In this document: positions 48,671-57,471 of the stretch, in pieces
Position numbering within the stretch: position 1 is the stretch's first letter
How the letters are laid out: each line of letters starts with the position of its first letter
Assembly (NCBI GenBank): GCA_016712865.1
Contig: JADJQH010000002.1
Span: forward strand, 62,001-126,000
DNA from: Dokdonella sp.
GTDB lineage: Bacteria > Pseudomonadota > Gammaproteobacteria > Xanthomonadales > Rhodanobacteraceae
Direction of reading: 5' to 3'
DNA length: 64,000 nt
Notes under the pieces: generated by a model
Told to the model about the DNA's origin: nothing
Seen by the model: the letters and a program-made list of their open reading frames with translations, nothing else
The model's database searches: none
Program-made: the position numbers and the translations under genes

Positions 48671-49837
48671 TCAGTAGGCAATCACCGTATCGGGCGGATT
48701 GCGCATCCACGCCAACCAGTCGGTTCCCAGCGTCGATAGTCCACCGGGATATTCCGCTTCAAGGATTGCCACGACATCCGCCGACTCGCACGGTGCTTGC
48801 CTTTGCGCCCGCAACACCGCTGCCAGTGCACGTCGACCGTCTTCGCTTCCCATCAACTGGGCAATCAATGCAAACGCCTGCGCATAGCGCGCTTCCTGCC
48901 CCGGCCCATAGAACATCCGGTCAGCGTGCGCGAAAAGGCTGATCAATGCCGCAGCCGGGTCTCCTGACGGCAGCAGAGCCGTGGCGCCGCGCATCTCGTG
49001 CGCCGGGATCACCTGACCACCCATCCCGGAAACGCGCAGATTCTCGAAAAAACCGGCAAGCCCTTCATTGAGCGCCGTGGGCAGCACACCCACGCGCTCG
49101 TGGATCAGGGCATGGGTGATCTCGTGGCGGAGGATGCGGAAATTGAGTTCGGCGTCAGGCTGCATGAGGACGCGAATGGTGTGATCGCGCATGGAATAGC
49201 TGCCGGCGGCTTGCGACGCGCCCGTATTGCCGGTGCGTTCGGCAAAAGCAGCCGGCGACGCGATGAATTCAATCTGCAAGACGGAAACGCCATCATCCTC
49301 GACATCCAGGCTGTCACGCAGGATCCGCTGGATCGCCAGCGCATCCGCCACGGCGCGTTGGGCCAGTGCTTCCGGCAGGTTGACATCGTACCCGCGCGCC
49401 TCGACACGAACCGGCGGCGCCCCTTCGACCTCGATGCGTCGATGCGCCTGTACGGCACCCTGCGGCGCCGTGTCGGAGAAATGAATGATGCCCCGGGAAT
49501 CGGTCCAGCGATGAATCGCCAGCGAACCGGATTCCCTGGCAGGCGATGCTTGCGCCAGGCAATTTGCACGTACCGCCGTGGCAGGGCTGATGGCCGCATG
49601 TGTGCCGGCAATCGACGATCCGTCGGCTGGCTCGATCGGGCGCGGAGAAATTTGCGCAATCGCGGCAACGGATTCCGGACGCCCAGCTGCCAGCTGAGGC
49701 GCCTTGACCGAATCGGCAATCAAACCTGCTGGTCCCTGCACCGGCCTCGGTGAAGCCTCCGGTTCAAGGTTCCGTTGCAGAACCCAGCCCAGAAATCCGA
49801 GTCCCATGGCCAATACAACGGGCAGCGCAATTCGCAT
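48671..49837 (-). CDS. Exported HExxH metallopeptidase with DUF4124 domain
   Basis: 388 residues from ATG 49837. An N-terminal membrane/signal segment (about 3-20) is followed by a low-complexity Pro/Ala linker to about 105. A DUF4124 module (IHRWTDSRGIIHFSDTAPQG, 109-128) comes next, then a gluzincin-like peptidase: RHEITHALIHERVG with HExxH at 238-242 and a downstream Glu in ALNEGLAGFFE (258). DUF4124 units are found in Xanthomonadales and related envelope proteins. Probably a periplasmic or inner-membrane-anchored peptidase; the substrate is unknown. The genes on both sides converge or diverge, so it is transcribed alone. Confidence 0.78.
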   Translation of the reverse strand: MRIALPVVLAMGLGFLGWVLQRNLEPEASPRPVQGPAGLIADSVKAPQLAAGRPESVAAIAQISPRPIEPADGSSIAGTHAAISPATAVRANCLAQASPARESGSLAIHRWTDSRGIIHFSDTAPQGAVQAHRRIEVEGAPPVRVEARGYDVNLPEALAQRAVADALAIQRILRDSLDVEDDGVSVLQIEFIASPAAFAERTGNTGASQAAGSYSMRDHTIRVLMQPDAELNFRILRHEITHALIHERVGVLPTALNEGLAGFFENLRVSGMGGQVIPAHEMRGATALLPSGDPAAALISLFAHADRMFYGPGQEARYAQAFALIAQLMGSEDGRRALAAVLRAQRQAPCESADVVAILEAEYPGGLSTLGTDWLAWMRNPPDTVIAY

Positions 49838-49944
49838 CAAGTCAAAATCCCGGGGGCATCGAGTATTGGCGCAAGAAACCGATCCGTCTTGCGCAGGATG
49901 CAGTATGTCACCACCCTTGGCACTGGATTCAACGGGAGAACACG

Positions 49945-50808
49945 ATGGACTGGATGCTTTCCGCAGGCGACAACCCCTGGTACCAGCTTGCGACCCGCTT
50001 TGGCCTGCGCGTGCTGGCCGCCCTTTTGCTGCTGTTCATCGGCTTGCGCGTGGCGCGCATGGTCGGCAACTGGATTGCCCGCAAGCTTGCCCGAAGCGAA
50101 CTCGACGCGACCACGTCCATGTTCCTCGGCCGAGTCATTCTCGTCGCTGCGCAGATCGTGGTGTTGCTCGCCGTGATTCAGACCCTGGGCGTGCCCACGA
50201 CGTCGCTGCTCGCCGTGCTTGGTGCGGCAGGCCTCGCCATCGGCCTGGCCATGAAGGATTCCCTGTCCAACATCGCGTCCGGCGTGCTGCTGGTCACCTT
50301 GAAACCTTTCCGGGTGCACGATCAGGTCACCATCAATGGCATCACGGGACGGGTGGAATCGATCAGCATTTTCCAGACCCGGCTGCGCGGCGCGGACAAC
50401 CAGCTGATCACCTTGCCGAACTCGTTGATCACCACCGATTCCATCATCAACCTGACGCCGGGCACCGTGCGTCGCATCGAACTCGTGGTTGGCATTGGAT
50501 ACGGCGATGACATCGACAAGGCTCGAGCCATCGCGCTCGAACTCATGCAGGCGGATCCGCGCGTGCAGCACGACCCGGCCCCGGAGGTGCATGTTTGTCT
50601 TCTGGGAGCAAACAGCGTCGATCTCAGCATCATTTGTCACGTTGGGAACGACGACTATGGTGCGCTGCGCTATGCCCTCATCGAAGGCATCAAGAAGGCG
50701 TTTGATCGTGCCGGCATCAGCTTTCCGTTCCCGCAGCGCGAAGTCCGCATCATCGGCGCAGCGGCTTCCGGAATTGCCGACTCGAAGAATCCCTCATCGA
50801 GCCAGTGA
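49945..50808 (+). CDS. Small-conductance mechanosensitive channel, MscS family
   Basis: 287 residues from ATG 49945 (GGGAG upstream). Three TM segments: about 21-41, 63-83 and the pore helix with GAAGLAIGLAMKDSLSNIASG (MscS TM3 motif), then the cytosolic beta domain (DQVTINGITGRVESI, TLPNSLITTDSIIN) and C-terminal alpha/beta domain. It releases solutes on hypo-osmotic shock. Size equals E. coli MscS (286). It is divergent from the peptidase gene with about 107 bp between starts. Confidence 0.93.
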   Translation: MDWMLSAGDNPWYQLATRFGLRVLAALLLLFIGLRVARMVGNWIARKLARSELDATTSMFLGRVILVAAQIVVLLAVIQTLGVPTTSLLAVLGAAGLAIGLAMKDSLSNIASGVLLVTLKPFRVHDQVTINGITGRVESISIFQTRLRGADNQLITLPNSLITTDSIINLTPGTVRRIELVVGIGYGDDIDKARAIALELMQADPRVQHDPAPEVHVCLLGANSVDLSIICHVGNDDYGALRYALIEGIKKAFDRAGISFPFPQREVRIIGAAASGIADSKNPSSSQ

Positions 50809-50842
50809 CCCGGATTCAACTGCTTGCGCGCAGAAAAGAAAA

Positions 50843-50865
50843 AGCCCGCGGGTTGCGGGCTCTTT
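50843..50865. terminator. Bidirectional terminator between mscS-like and desaturase genes
   Basis: Seven-base stem AGCCCGC (50843-50849) / GCGGGCT (50855-50861). T-rich flanks on both strands: CTTTCG on plus, TTTTTCTTTTC on minus. It lies between the two convergent stops and serves the minus-strand desaturase best. Confidence 0.85.
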
Positions 50866-50886
50866 CGAACACTCCAGCCAATCGCA

Positions 50887-52083
50887 TCAGTGCGCGTGGG
50901 CGACCCGATACCCCTTGATACGCTCGGCAAACTCCTGCAACACCCGAATGCCACTGGCTTCGGCCTCGCGGCACCATTGCTTGAGCGCCTCAAGCATGGC
51001 CTCGCCATTGCGACCTTCCATCAACTCATGCAGGCGGCGCCGATAATCCATGACCGTGGCCATGGTCGGGCGCTGGCTGACCCAGTGACCAAGTGTCTCG
51101 CGCGCCTCGTGGTCCAGCCAGCGACCACCGCTGGACAAGGCATTGCGCAGGCGACGCGGCAATTCCTTCAGGTTGGCACCGGCATGGGCGGCTTCGGCCC
51201 GCAGGGTCGGTGCGATGACGCCACGAAAGTAGTCGGTCATGACCTGGAACTTGTGGGTCAGCAGAGCCTTGACCGTGTCACCGTCGGGATTCGCCAAGTC
51301 GGTTCGCATTTCCAGCGCCGGCGCAACGCGCAGCACCTTGGCCATGCCGATCGTCTCGAAAATGCGGATCATCATCCAGCCGATGTCGAACTCGAAGCTG
51401 CGCAGGGAAAACTTGGCCGAACTCGGGAATGCATGATGATTGTTGTGCAGCTCCTCGCCACCGATGATCAGGCCCCAGGGCGTCAGGTTGGTTGACGTGT
51501 CATTGCTCTCGACATTGCGATAGCCCCACCAGTGGCCAAGTCCGTTGACCACGCCGGCAGCCATGAACGGAATCCAGATCATCTGACCCGCCCAGATCAC
51601 CACACCCCAAAGCCCGAACAGGGCGAAGCCGAGAAAAAGCATCAGGGTTGGGCCGAGCGAGGGGAATCGCCCGTAAACGTTGCGCTCCAGCCAGTCGTCC
51701 GGCGTGCCCTTGCCATACTGCTCGGTGATCGAGGCATCGCGCTTGGCGACCCGGTACAGGTCAACGCCATCCAGCAGCACCTTCTTGATGCCGAAAAACT
51801 GCGGGCTGTGCGGATCTTCCGCGGTTTCACACTTGGCGTGGTGCTTGCGATGGATGGCCACCCATTCGCGGGTCACCATGGCGGTGGAGAACCACGACCA
51901 GAAGCGGAAGAAATGCGCAACGACCGGGTGGAAATCCACGCCCCGATGTGCCTGGCTGCGGTGCAGGTACAAGGTCACGGAAAAAATCGTGAACTGCGAG
52001 ACCACCAGGAAATAAAAAACCAGTACCGGCCAGGAAGCCTGGGTGACTCCGCCTGCAAGGAAATCGACAATCAGATCAAACAT
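50887..52083 (-). CDS. Membrane fatty-acid desaturase (delta-9 acyl desaturase type)
   Basis: 398 residues from ATG 52083 (MFDLIVDFLAGG); the open frame extends to 52311 but without conservation. Three histidine boxes: HRSQAH (41-46), HRKHH (78-82) and HNNHH (213-217), which bind the di-iron centre, separated by hydrophobic spans. It introduces double bonds into acyl chains and tunes membrane fluidity. A long soluble C-terminal domain of about 150 residues is present, as in Xanthomonadales desaturases. Divergent from the GH109-like gene with a 200 bp gap. Confidence 0.93.
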   Translation of the reverse strand: MFDLIVDFLAGGVTQASWPVLVFYFLVVSQFTIFSVTLYLHRSQAHRGVDFHPVVAHFFRFWSWFSTAMVTREWVAIHRKHHAKCETAEDPHSPQFFGIKKVLLDGVDLYRVAKRDASITEQYGKGTPDDWLERNVYGRFPSLGPTLMLFLGFALFGLWGVVIWAGQMIWIPFMAAGVVNGLGHWWGYRNVESNDTSTNLTPWGLIIGGEELHNNHHAFPSSAKFSLRSFEFDIGWMMIRIFETIGMAKVLRVAPALEMRTDLANPDGDTVKALLTHKFQVMTDYFRGVIAPTLRAEAAHAGANLKELPRRLRNALSSGGRWLDHEARETLGHWVSQRPTMATVMDYRRRLHELMEGRNGEAMLEALKQWCREAEASGIRVLQEFAERIKGYRVAHAH

Positions 52084-52283
52084 TCGGCAACGCTCGATTG
52101 AGGCAAGCCCGGGACTATACGCGAGCGCCAAGCGGCGGCCCAGTCCCGAAAGTGCTGCATGCATTCGAGCCAAACCGGCATACGCAGGCGGATGGGCGGC
52201 CGTCGTGAACCGGATGATCTCGACCTTCCCTGCACCTCCCGGCTTGCGCACAATGCAAGCTGTCGTCCAACGGAGGCCTTGCC

Positions 52284-53633
52284 ATGAATCGTCGCGAATT
52301 CCTGATGACATCCGCCAGCGCGGGCGTGCTGCTCGCTTTTGGCGGCAGCGCCTTCGGCAAGAGTCGTGAACGACTGCGGGTCGGCCTGATCGGTACCGGC
52401 CTGCGCGGCCAGGTGCACCTGGACGAGCTGCTCAAGCGCGATGACGTGAACGTGGCAGCCATTTGCGATATCGAAAAGTTCATGCTCGATACCGCGCTCA
52501 AGCAATTCGAGAAGGCGGGCAAGCGCAAACCGCGCATTTACACCGGAAGCGACGAAGCCTGGCGCGAGATGATCGCCAAGGCCAGGCTCGATGCGGTGAT
52601 CATCGCCACGCCCTGGGAATGGCATGCACCCCAGGCAATCGCGGCGATGAAGGCAAAGGTCGCCGTCGGTTGCGAGGTGGTCGCCGGCATCACCCTGGAA
52701 GATCACTGGCAGGTGCTGCGCGTGCAGCAGGAAACCGGCACGCCTTACATGTTGCTGGAGAACGTCTGCTATCGGCGCGATGTGCTGGCCACGCTCAACA
52801 TGGTGCGACAAGGCTTGTTTGGCGAGTTGGTGCACCTGGAAGGCGGCTACGAACACGACCTGCGCGCGGTCAAGCTGAACTCGGGGGTGCCCGGCAAGCC
52901 CTACGGAGGCGGCGTCGAATTCGGCGACAAGGGCTGGTCGGAAGCCAAATGGCGCACACCCCATTCCGTGCGCCGGAATGGCGATCTCTATCCCAGCCAC
53001 GGCATCGGACCCTGCGCCATGTGGGCCGACATCCACCGCGGCAATCGCTTCACCCGCATCACCAGCTATGCCAGCAAGTCACGCGGCCTGCACGACTACA
53101 TTGTCGACCAGTCCGGCAACGACCACCCCAATGCCAAGGTCAAGTTCGCGCTCGGCGATATCGTGACCAGCCAGTTGGCGTGTGCAAACGGCGAGACGGT
53201 CCTGCTGACCCTGGACACTTCCCTGCCGCGCCCGTATTCGCTGGGCTTTCGCGTGCAGGGTACCGAGGGCCTGTGGATGGATGTCAATGAATCCATCTAT
53301 CTGGAAGGCAAGAGCCCGAACTCGCACAAATGGGAGCCGGCGCAGCCCTGGCTCGACAAGTACGACCATCCGTTGTGGAAGAAATACGCCGCTGCCGCGG
53401 AAGGAGCCGGACATGGCGGCATGGATTTCTTTGTCATGCACGCATTCATCGAAGCACTCAAGCGCAACGAACCGATGCCGATCGACATCTACGATGCAGT
53501 GGCCTGGAGCGCGATCACGCCGCTGGCCGAGCAATCCATCGCCGAGGACAACCGCACCCTCGATTTCCCGGATTTCACCGAAGGAAAATGGAAAGAGCGC
53601 AAGCGCATCTTTGCGCTCGATGACCGCTATTGA
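52284..53633 (+). CDS. Tat-exported Gfo/Idh/MocA oxidoreductase, GH109-like (alpha-N-acetylgalactosaminidase family)
   Basis: 449 residues. A twin-arginine signal (MNRREFLMTSASAGVLLAFG) precedes a Rossmann domain with VGLIGTGLRGQVHLDEL. The substrate domain has LLENVCYRRDVLATLNMVRQG, GGYEHDLRAVK and GDLYPSHGIGPCAMWADIHRGNRF, which are hallmarks of GH109, the NAD+-dependent retaining alpha-N-acetylgalactosaminidases that work through an oxidation-elimination mechanism. As NAD would have to be bound before export, Tat export of the folded holoenzyme fits. It stands alone; no sugar transport operon is adjacent. It may cleave GalNAc from polysaccharide or glycoprotein in the periplasm. Confidence 0.82.
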   Translation: MNRREFLMTSASAGVLLAFGGSAFGKSRERLRVGLIGTGLRGQVHLDELLKRDDVNVAAICDIEKFMLDTALKQFEKAGKRKPRIYTGSDEAWREMIAKARLDAVIIATPWEWHAPQAIAAMKAKVAVGCEVVAGITLEDHWQVLRVQQETGTPYMLLENVCYRRDVLATLNMVRQGLFGELVHLEGGYEHDLRAVKLNSGVPGKPYGGGVEFGDKGWSEAKWRTPHSVRRNGDLYPSHGIGPCAMWADIHRGNRFTRITSYASKSRGLHDYIVDQSGNDHPNAKVKFALGDIVTSQLACANGETVLLTLDTSLPRPYSLGFRVQGTEGLWMDVNESIYLEGKSPNSHKWEPAQPWLDKYDHPLWKKYAAAAEGAGHGGMDFFVMHAFIEALKRNEPMPIDIYDAVAWSAITPLAEQSIAEDNRTLDFPDFTEGKWKERKRIFALDDRY

Positions 53634-53669
53634 GCCACGCCGCCGCAAATCCGGAAGGCTGAAACGAAG

Positions 53670-53703
53670 AAAGGCCAATGGGGCAACCCATTGGCCTTTC
53701 CGC
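53670..53703. terminator. Bidirectional terminator after the GH109-like gene
   Basis: Perfect 13-base stem AAAGGCCAATGGG (53670-53682) / CCCATTGGCCTTT (53687-53699) with a four-base loop. T-rich on both sides. It ends the GH109-like transcript (plus) and the tRNA-Arg transcript (minus). Confidence 0.9.
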
Positions 53704-53709
53704 TTTCAA

Positions 53710-53786
53710 TGGCGCGCCCGGAGAGATTCGAACTCCCGACCACCAAGTTCGTAGCCTGGTACTCTATCCAGCTGAGCTACGGGCGC
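53710..53786 (-). tRNA. tRNA-Arg (anticodon ACG)
   Basis: 77 nt. The cloverleaf reads on the minus strand: acceptor GCGCCCG / CGGGCGC, D-arm GCTCAGCTGGATAGAGT, anticodon stem CCAGG / CTTGG with loop CTACGAA (anticodon ACG, 53752-53750), T-arm GGGAGTTCGAATCTCTC and an encoded CCA end at 53712-53710. Arg-ACG (wobble inosine) reads CGU/CGC/CGA. No integrated element is attached to its 3' end. Confidence 0.95.
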
Positions 53787-53983
53787 GTGATTCGTCGTTT
53801 GGCAGGGAAAAAGCCGCGTTGCGCAGCAGGCCCGGTTCAACGAGGGGGCGGATTATTCTGTGTAGCGGGGATTTCGTCAACTGCCGAGCCTCAAGTTTCC
53901 ACGCGTTGGCGCTTTGGGATGCGCCAAATCCCCGACGAAACGCCGAAGGATGCCCTGTCGCATGACAGGGGCCTGGACCAGCT

Positions 53984-54391
53984 TCAGCCCTTTCGCTTCG
54001 GCCTCACATACAGGACCAGGCTGTGGTCCTCGATCTGGTAACCGTACTTGGCGGCAATTTCGTGCTGCAGACGCTCGATTTCCTCGCTGGTGAACTCAAT
54101 CACCTTGCCGGATTCAACGTCGATCATGTGATCGTGGTGGTTGCCACGGTCGAGCTCATAAACCGCCTGGCCGCCTTCGAAATTGTGCTTGAGCACGAGG
54201 CCCGCAGCCTCGAATTGGGTAAGCACACGGTACACGGTTGCCAGACCGATATCGTCATTGTGTTCCAGCAGCTGGCGGTAGATGTCTTCGGCCGTGACAT
54301 GCTTTCCTTTCAGCGTTTCGAGGATTTCCAGAATACGCACGCGCGGGTGGGTGACCTTGAGTCCCGCATTGCGCAAATCGTTCGATTCCAT
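53984..54391 (-). CDS. fur: Ferric uptake regulator Fur
   Basis: 135 residues from ATG 54391 (MESNDLRNAGLKVTHPRVRI); a longer frame adds eight non-family residues. Winged helix with DIGLATVYRVLTQFEAAGLV, then the regulatory metal site HNFEGGQAVYELDRGNHHDHMIDVESG (HHDH). It uses Fe(II) to repress iron uptake genes. Divergent from bamE, as in Xanthomonas. No clear Fur box was found in the shared promoter region. The C-terminal Cys pair for structural zinc seen in some Fur proteins is absent. Confidence 0.96.
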   Translation of the reverse strand: MESNDLRNAGLKVTHPRVRILEILETLKGKHVTAEDIYRQLLEHNDDIGLATVYRVLTQFEAAGLVLKHNFEGGQAVYELDRGNHHDHMIDVESGKVIEFTSEEIERLQHEIAAKYGYQIEDHSLVLYVRPKRKG

Positions 54392-54486
54392 GGTTTTCCT
54401 CCCTGCGGTTTTCACCGCGTCATAACGATCGCCATCACGGTGCTAGTGTATCATCCGCCGTTTCGACACCGCCCGGGTCCATCCGC

Positions 54487-54900
54487 ATGCTGCTGCGCCT
54501 GATTGCCTTGATTGCGCTTATCTCACTCTCCGGCTGCGGAGCGCTGTACAAGCTGGACGTGCAGCAGGGCAACCTGTTCGACAAGGATCAAGTCGACATG
54601 CTCAAGCCCGGCATGAGCAAGCGGCAGGTGCTGGTGATCATGGGTTCGCCGTCCATCATCACCCCGTTCGACCAGGATCGCTGGGACTACGTTTCCAGCA
54701 TCCGTCGCGGTCGCGGCAAGATGGAAAGCAAGGACCTGGTCCTGTATTTCGAGAATGAAGCCTTGGCACGCATTGAAGGCGACTACTTCCCGGAAGACCC
54801 GCAGCAGATGATCAAGGATGCGCGCAAGTTCAAGCGCCAGTATCCGGATGAAAAGCGCGAAGACGACGAGAAGAAACGTCGCGAGCAGCGCCAAGGCTGA
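54487..54900 (+). CDS. bamE: Outer membrane assembly lipoprotein BamE (OmlA)
   Basis: 137 residues. Lipoprotein signal with lipobox LSGC (Cys at 17), then the SmpA/OmlA domain: QVDMLKPGMSKRQVLVIMGSP, WDYVSSIRRGRG and LVLYFENEALARIEGDYFP. It is a BAM complex subunit for insertion of outer-membrane proteins. The C-terminal tail is strongly charged (DEKREDDEKKRREQRQG). The omlA-fur divergent pair is a known Xanthomonas arrangement. Confidence 0.95.
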   Translation: MLLRLIALIALISLSGCGALYKLDVQQGNLFDKDQVDMLKPGMSKRQVLVIMGSPSIITPFDQDRWDYVSSIRRGRGKMESKDLVLYFENEALARIEGDYFPEDPQQMIKDARKFKRQYPDEKREDDEKKRREQRQG

Positions 54901-54904
54901 TCGT

Positions 54905-55216
54905 TCAGGTCTTGCGCTTGACCCGCGCCCGACGCGCCTGCTTCGGGTCCACCTGCAAGGGACGATAGATTTCCACGCGATCACCGTCCGTCAGCACGGA
55001 ATCGATGGTTGTCGGCTTCGACCAGATGCCGAAATCCAGCCCCCCGAGCGGCAATCCGCACTCGCGGACAACGTCGCAAGCAGAGATCGCGTCGGCGACC
55101 GTGGATCCGGCCGGCAAATTCAGCTCGCGCAAGAACTGCTTCCGCGCATCGACATAGGCCACTTCCACGCGAATGCTGTCATCCGCCGACACGATTGGCC
55201 TCACGACTGAAGTCAT
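54905..55216 (-). CDS. rnfH: RnfH family ubiquitin-like protein
   Basis: 103 residues from ATG 55216. RVEVAYVDARKQFLRELNLPA, DAISACDVV and GDRVEIYRPLQVDPKQARR match RnfH/YfjF, a beta-grasp protein of uncertain role. It overlaps the ratA 3' end by 38 bp, so the two are co-translated. The rnfH-ratA block opposite smpB is widely conserved. Confidence 0.9.
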   Translation of the reverse strand: MTSVVRPIVSADDSIRVEVAYVDARKQFLRELNLPAGSTVADAISACDVVRECGLPLGGLDFGIWSKPTTIDSVLTDGDRVEIYRPLQVDPKQARRARVKRKT

Positions 55217-55610
55217 CAACCAGCCGATCGGCCAGGTTGCGGAATCCCATGCGCAGGGCGGGCGCAGTCAGTCGCCCCGAATAATCGAAGTCCAGCGCAA
55301 GGGCGATCTTGCAGCCGGTTTCGCCAAGCGCGAGAAAGCTCCACTCCCCCTCCAGCGTTCGAAACGGGCCGTCCACCAGAAGCATGTGGATGCGATCCGG
55401 CCGCAGCACGGTGTTGCGCGTGGTGAAGCTCTGGTTGAGGCCAGCCAGGCGCAGGTCCAGGCGGGCGACCAGGCTGGATTCATCGCGCTCGAGCACGGCC
55501 GCACCCGAACACCAGGCAAACCGCCTCGGGTATGCTTCGACATCGTTGACGAGATCGAACATCACCGCAGGTGTCCGCATCACCAATGCACTGCGACGAA
55601 TCTGGATCAA
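55179..55610 (-). CDS. ratA: RatA/COQ10-type START-domain protein
   Basis: 143 residues. The START/SRPBCC fold signature is seen in RSALVMRTPAVMFDLVNDVEAYPRRFAWCSG, with later ALDFDYSGRLTAPALRMGF. E. coli RatA blocks 70S assembly as a toxin; relatives help ubiquinone function (COQ10). It is next to rnfH and divergent from smpB, as in many gammaproteobacteria. Confidence 0.9.
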   Translation of the reverse strand: MIQIRRSALVMRTPAVMFDLVNDVEAYPRRFAWCSGAAVLERDESSLVARLDLRLAGLNQSFTTRNTVLRPDRIHMLLVDGPFRTLEGEWSFLALGETGCKIALALDFDYSGRLTAPALRMGFRNLADRLVDDFSREANRVGG

Positions 55611-55720
55611 GGTTTCTTCCGTTCAGTATCAAAGCGGCCAATCGCCGCGCCAGCAGCGACGGCACCCTCGTTGCGGCGCATCCCTTGTCCGGATGAACCC
55701 CATAACCACCAGCCATCAGC

Positions 55721-56212
55721 ATGACCAAACAGAAAGCCAAGGACAAGAAGGCCGGCGGCACCATCGCGCTGAACAAGCGCGCGCGCCACGAGTACCACAT
55801 CGACGAGCGCTACGAAGCCGGTGTCGCCCTGCAAGGATGGGAGGTCAAGAGCCTGCGCGCCGGCCGCACCAACCTGACCGATGCCTACGCCATAGTGCGC
55901 AACGGCGAGATCTTCCTGTTCGGCGCCTCCATCGTGCCGTTGATCTCCGCATCAACCCACGTGGTCGCCGATGACCGGCGCACGCGCAAGCTGCTGTTGC
56001 ATCGTGCCGAAATCGACAAGCTGGTTGGTGCGGTGGAACGCAAGGGCTACACCCTGGTGCCCATGGCCATGTACTGGAAAGGCAACAAGGTGAAGATCGA
56101 ACTCGGCCTCGCCCGCGGCAAGCAGGATCACGACAAGCGCAACGCCGAGAAGGACAAGGACTGGCAGCGTGACAAGCAACGCGCCATGCGTGCGCACAAC
56201 AAGAGCGCATGA
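55721..56212 (+). CDS. smpB: SsrA-binding protein SmpB
   Basis: 163 residues. [40 protein letters not shown] through [31 protein letters not shown] carries all SmpB signatures, including the oligonucleotide-binding barrel and basic C-tail ([16 protein letters not shown]) that enters the decoding site. It works with tmRNA in trans-translation; ssrA lies 1.3 kb downstream on the same strand, separated by a minus-strand gene. Confidence 0.97.
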   Translation: MTKQKAKDKKAGGTIALNKRARHEYHIDERYEAGVALQGWEVKSLRAGRTNLTDAYAIVRNGEIFLFGASIVPLISASTHVVADDRRTRKLLLHRAEIDKLVGAVERKGYTLVPMAMYWKGNKVKIELGLARGKQDHDKRNAEKDKDWQRDKQRAMRAHNKSA

Positions 56213-56292
56213 AGGCTTGGGAACCGGAATTTGCAGTTGATGGCTCCTTCCCCGCGGTTGCCCTTGCGACCTCCATCGCCCTCACATCGCGC

Positions 56293-57303
56293 TCAATCGA
56301 ATCCGTCCGCAAAAATCAGATCCGGCGAACGCGTAATGAAGAGATTGCGCGGGCTGTTGAGCAACGTTGCAGCGCCGGACAGGACACGCTGTGGTGGCGC
56401 CACGCCGGTCAGGAACCGGCTATGCACCGTCACCGAGTTCAACGCGGTATTGACCGTGAAGATTTCGGAGCCGGCCAAATCGACCGTGACACCTTCCGGC
56501 GACCCAAGCCCGGTTGTAGATGCACTACCGCCAATTACGCGTGTCGGCGCCACATTGCCACCTGGCAAGCGCGGAAACCACAGAATCGCAGGCTGGAAAC
56601 CCACATCGTAAAATGGCGTGGTCACCACGTACTCATCATTGTCCAAATCAAGAGCAATGCCGATGGGGCCGCTATTGAACCCGGTATTCGAACCCGAGAA
56701 TGCGCGCGTGGGAGCCACAAATCCGTCACCAAGTCGCGGAAATACCGAAATGAAATTGCCGTTGTTGGCGACAGCGATCTCGTCGTGCGCCACATCGATA
56801 AATACTCCTGTAGGCTGGCTCAACCCTTGTACTCCACGCAAGGCACGCAGGGGTGCAACGTTGCCGCTGGCACCCCGGGCCCAGGTCGTCACCGAGAATC
56901 CGGCGCGATTGGCAACCGAAAACTCACCGTGCACGGTATCCACCGATAGACCACGCGGGTCGTCCAGGGTGGTCAGTGCGCCGGACAATGTGCGCAACGG
57001 AGGCGTATTGCCGCTCGCGGTTCGCGCATAAACCGTCACCGAGTACGGGGGTGTCTTGTTGGCCACCAGCAATTCATTGTTGACGAGGTCAACGGCGATA
57101 CCGCTGGGATTGGCCAAGCCGGTCGCTGCACCTTGCAGCACGCGAATTGGAGCGGCGTTGCCGCTCGCATTGAGCGCATAGACGGTAATTGCGTTGCTGT
57201 TGTTGTTGCTGACGAACAACTCATCTTGCGCGTGGGCCATGTTGCCAAGCGCGGAAAGAAGCCAAGCCACGAAGCACGTCGACATCGCGACTGCACCACG
57301 CAT
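56293..57303 (-). CDS. Secreted beta-propeller protein with IFADGFD C-terminus
   Basis: 336 residues from ATG 57303 (GGAGG upstream). Signal peptide to about MAHA (residue 25). Six to seven imperfect repeats of about 45 residues, each with the pattern VTVYAR-x-ASGN-x-x-PLR-x-L-x-G then a turn ending IAVDLVNNELLVAN, give a NHL/YVTN-like propeller. The C-terminus DLIFADGFD is a short motif that I associate with secreted proteins of this bacterial order. No catalytic site is seen. It sits between smpB and ssrA on the opposite strand. Likely extracellular or outer-surface. Confidence 0.8.
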   Translation of the reverse strand: MRGAVAMSTCFVAWLLSALGNMAHAQDELFVSNNNSNAITVYALNASGNAAPIRVLQGAATGLANPSGIAVDLVNNELLVANKTPPYSVTVYARTASGNTPPLRTLSGALTTLDDPRGLSVDTVHGEFSVANRAGFSVTTWARGASGNVAPLRALRGVQGLSQPTGVFIDVAHDEIAVANNGNFISVFPRLGDGFVAPTRAFSGSNTGFNSGPIGIALDLDNDEYVVTTPFYDVGFQPAILWFPRLPGGNVAPTRVIGGSASTTGLGSPEGVTVDLAGSEIFTVNTALNSVTVHSRFLTGVAPPQRVLSGAATLLNSPRNLFITRSPDLIFADGFD

Positions 57304-57471
57304 ACAGACCTCCAATGCCAGCGGTTCAGCCTCTGCCCGCCTGGCCACGGCAGTCTGCTCGTCTCGCCTTGCGCGCACAAGTCCGCCTATCCAGAATGGT
57401 GCATTTCCCGCGCACTCAACGCCCCGGTACCCGCCAACTGCTTCCCTCCGCGTGCTAACATGCCGATCCCC

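Noticed and set aside
46228-48681. 817-codon open frame on the minus strand across the ThDP and FMN enzyme genes
   Set aside because: Shadow of two coupled genes with intact catalytic motifs.
53710-53786. tRNA-Arg as an integration site
   Set aside because: No duplication of the tRNA 3' end and no integrase nearby in the window.
54392-54486. Fur box between fur and bamE
   Set aside because: No GATAAT-based 19-base inverted repeat or three GATAAT-like hexamers could be seen; only a weak AT patch GTGTATCAT.
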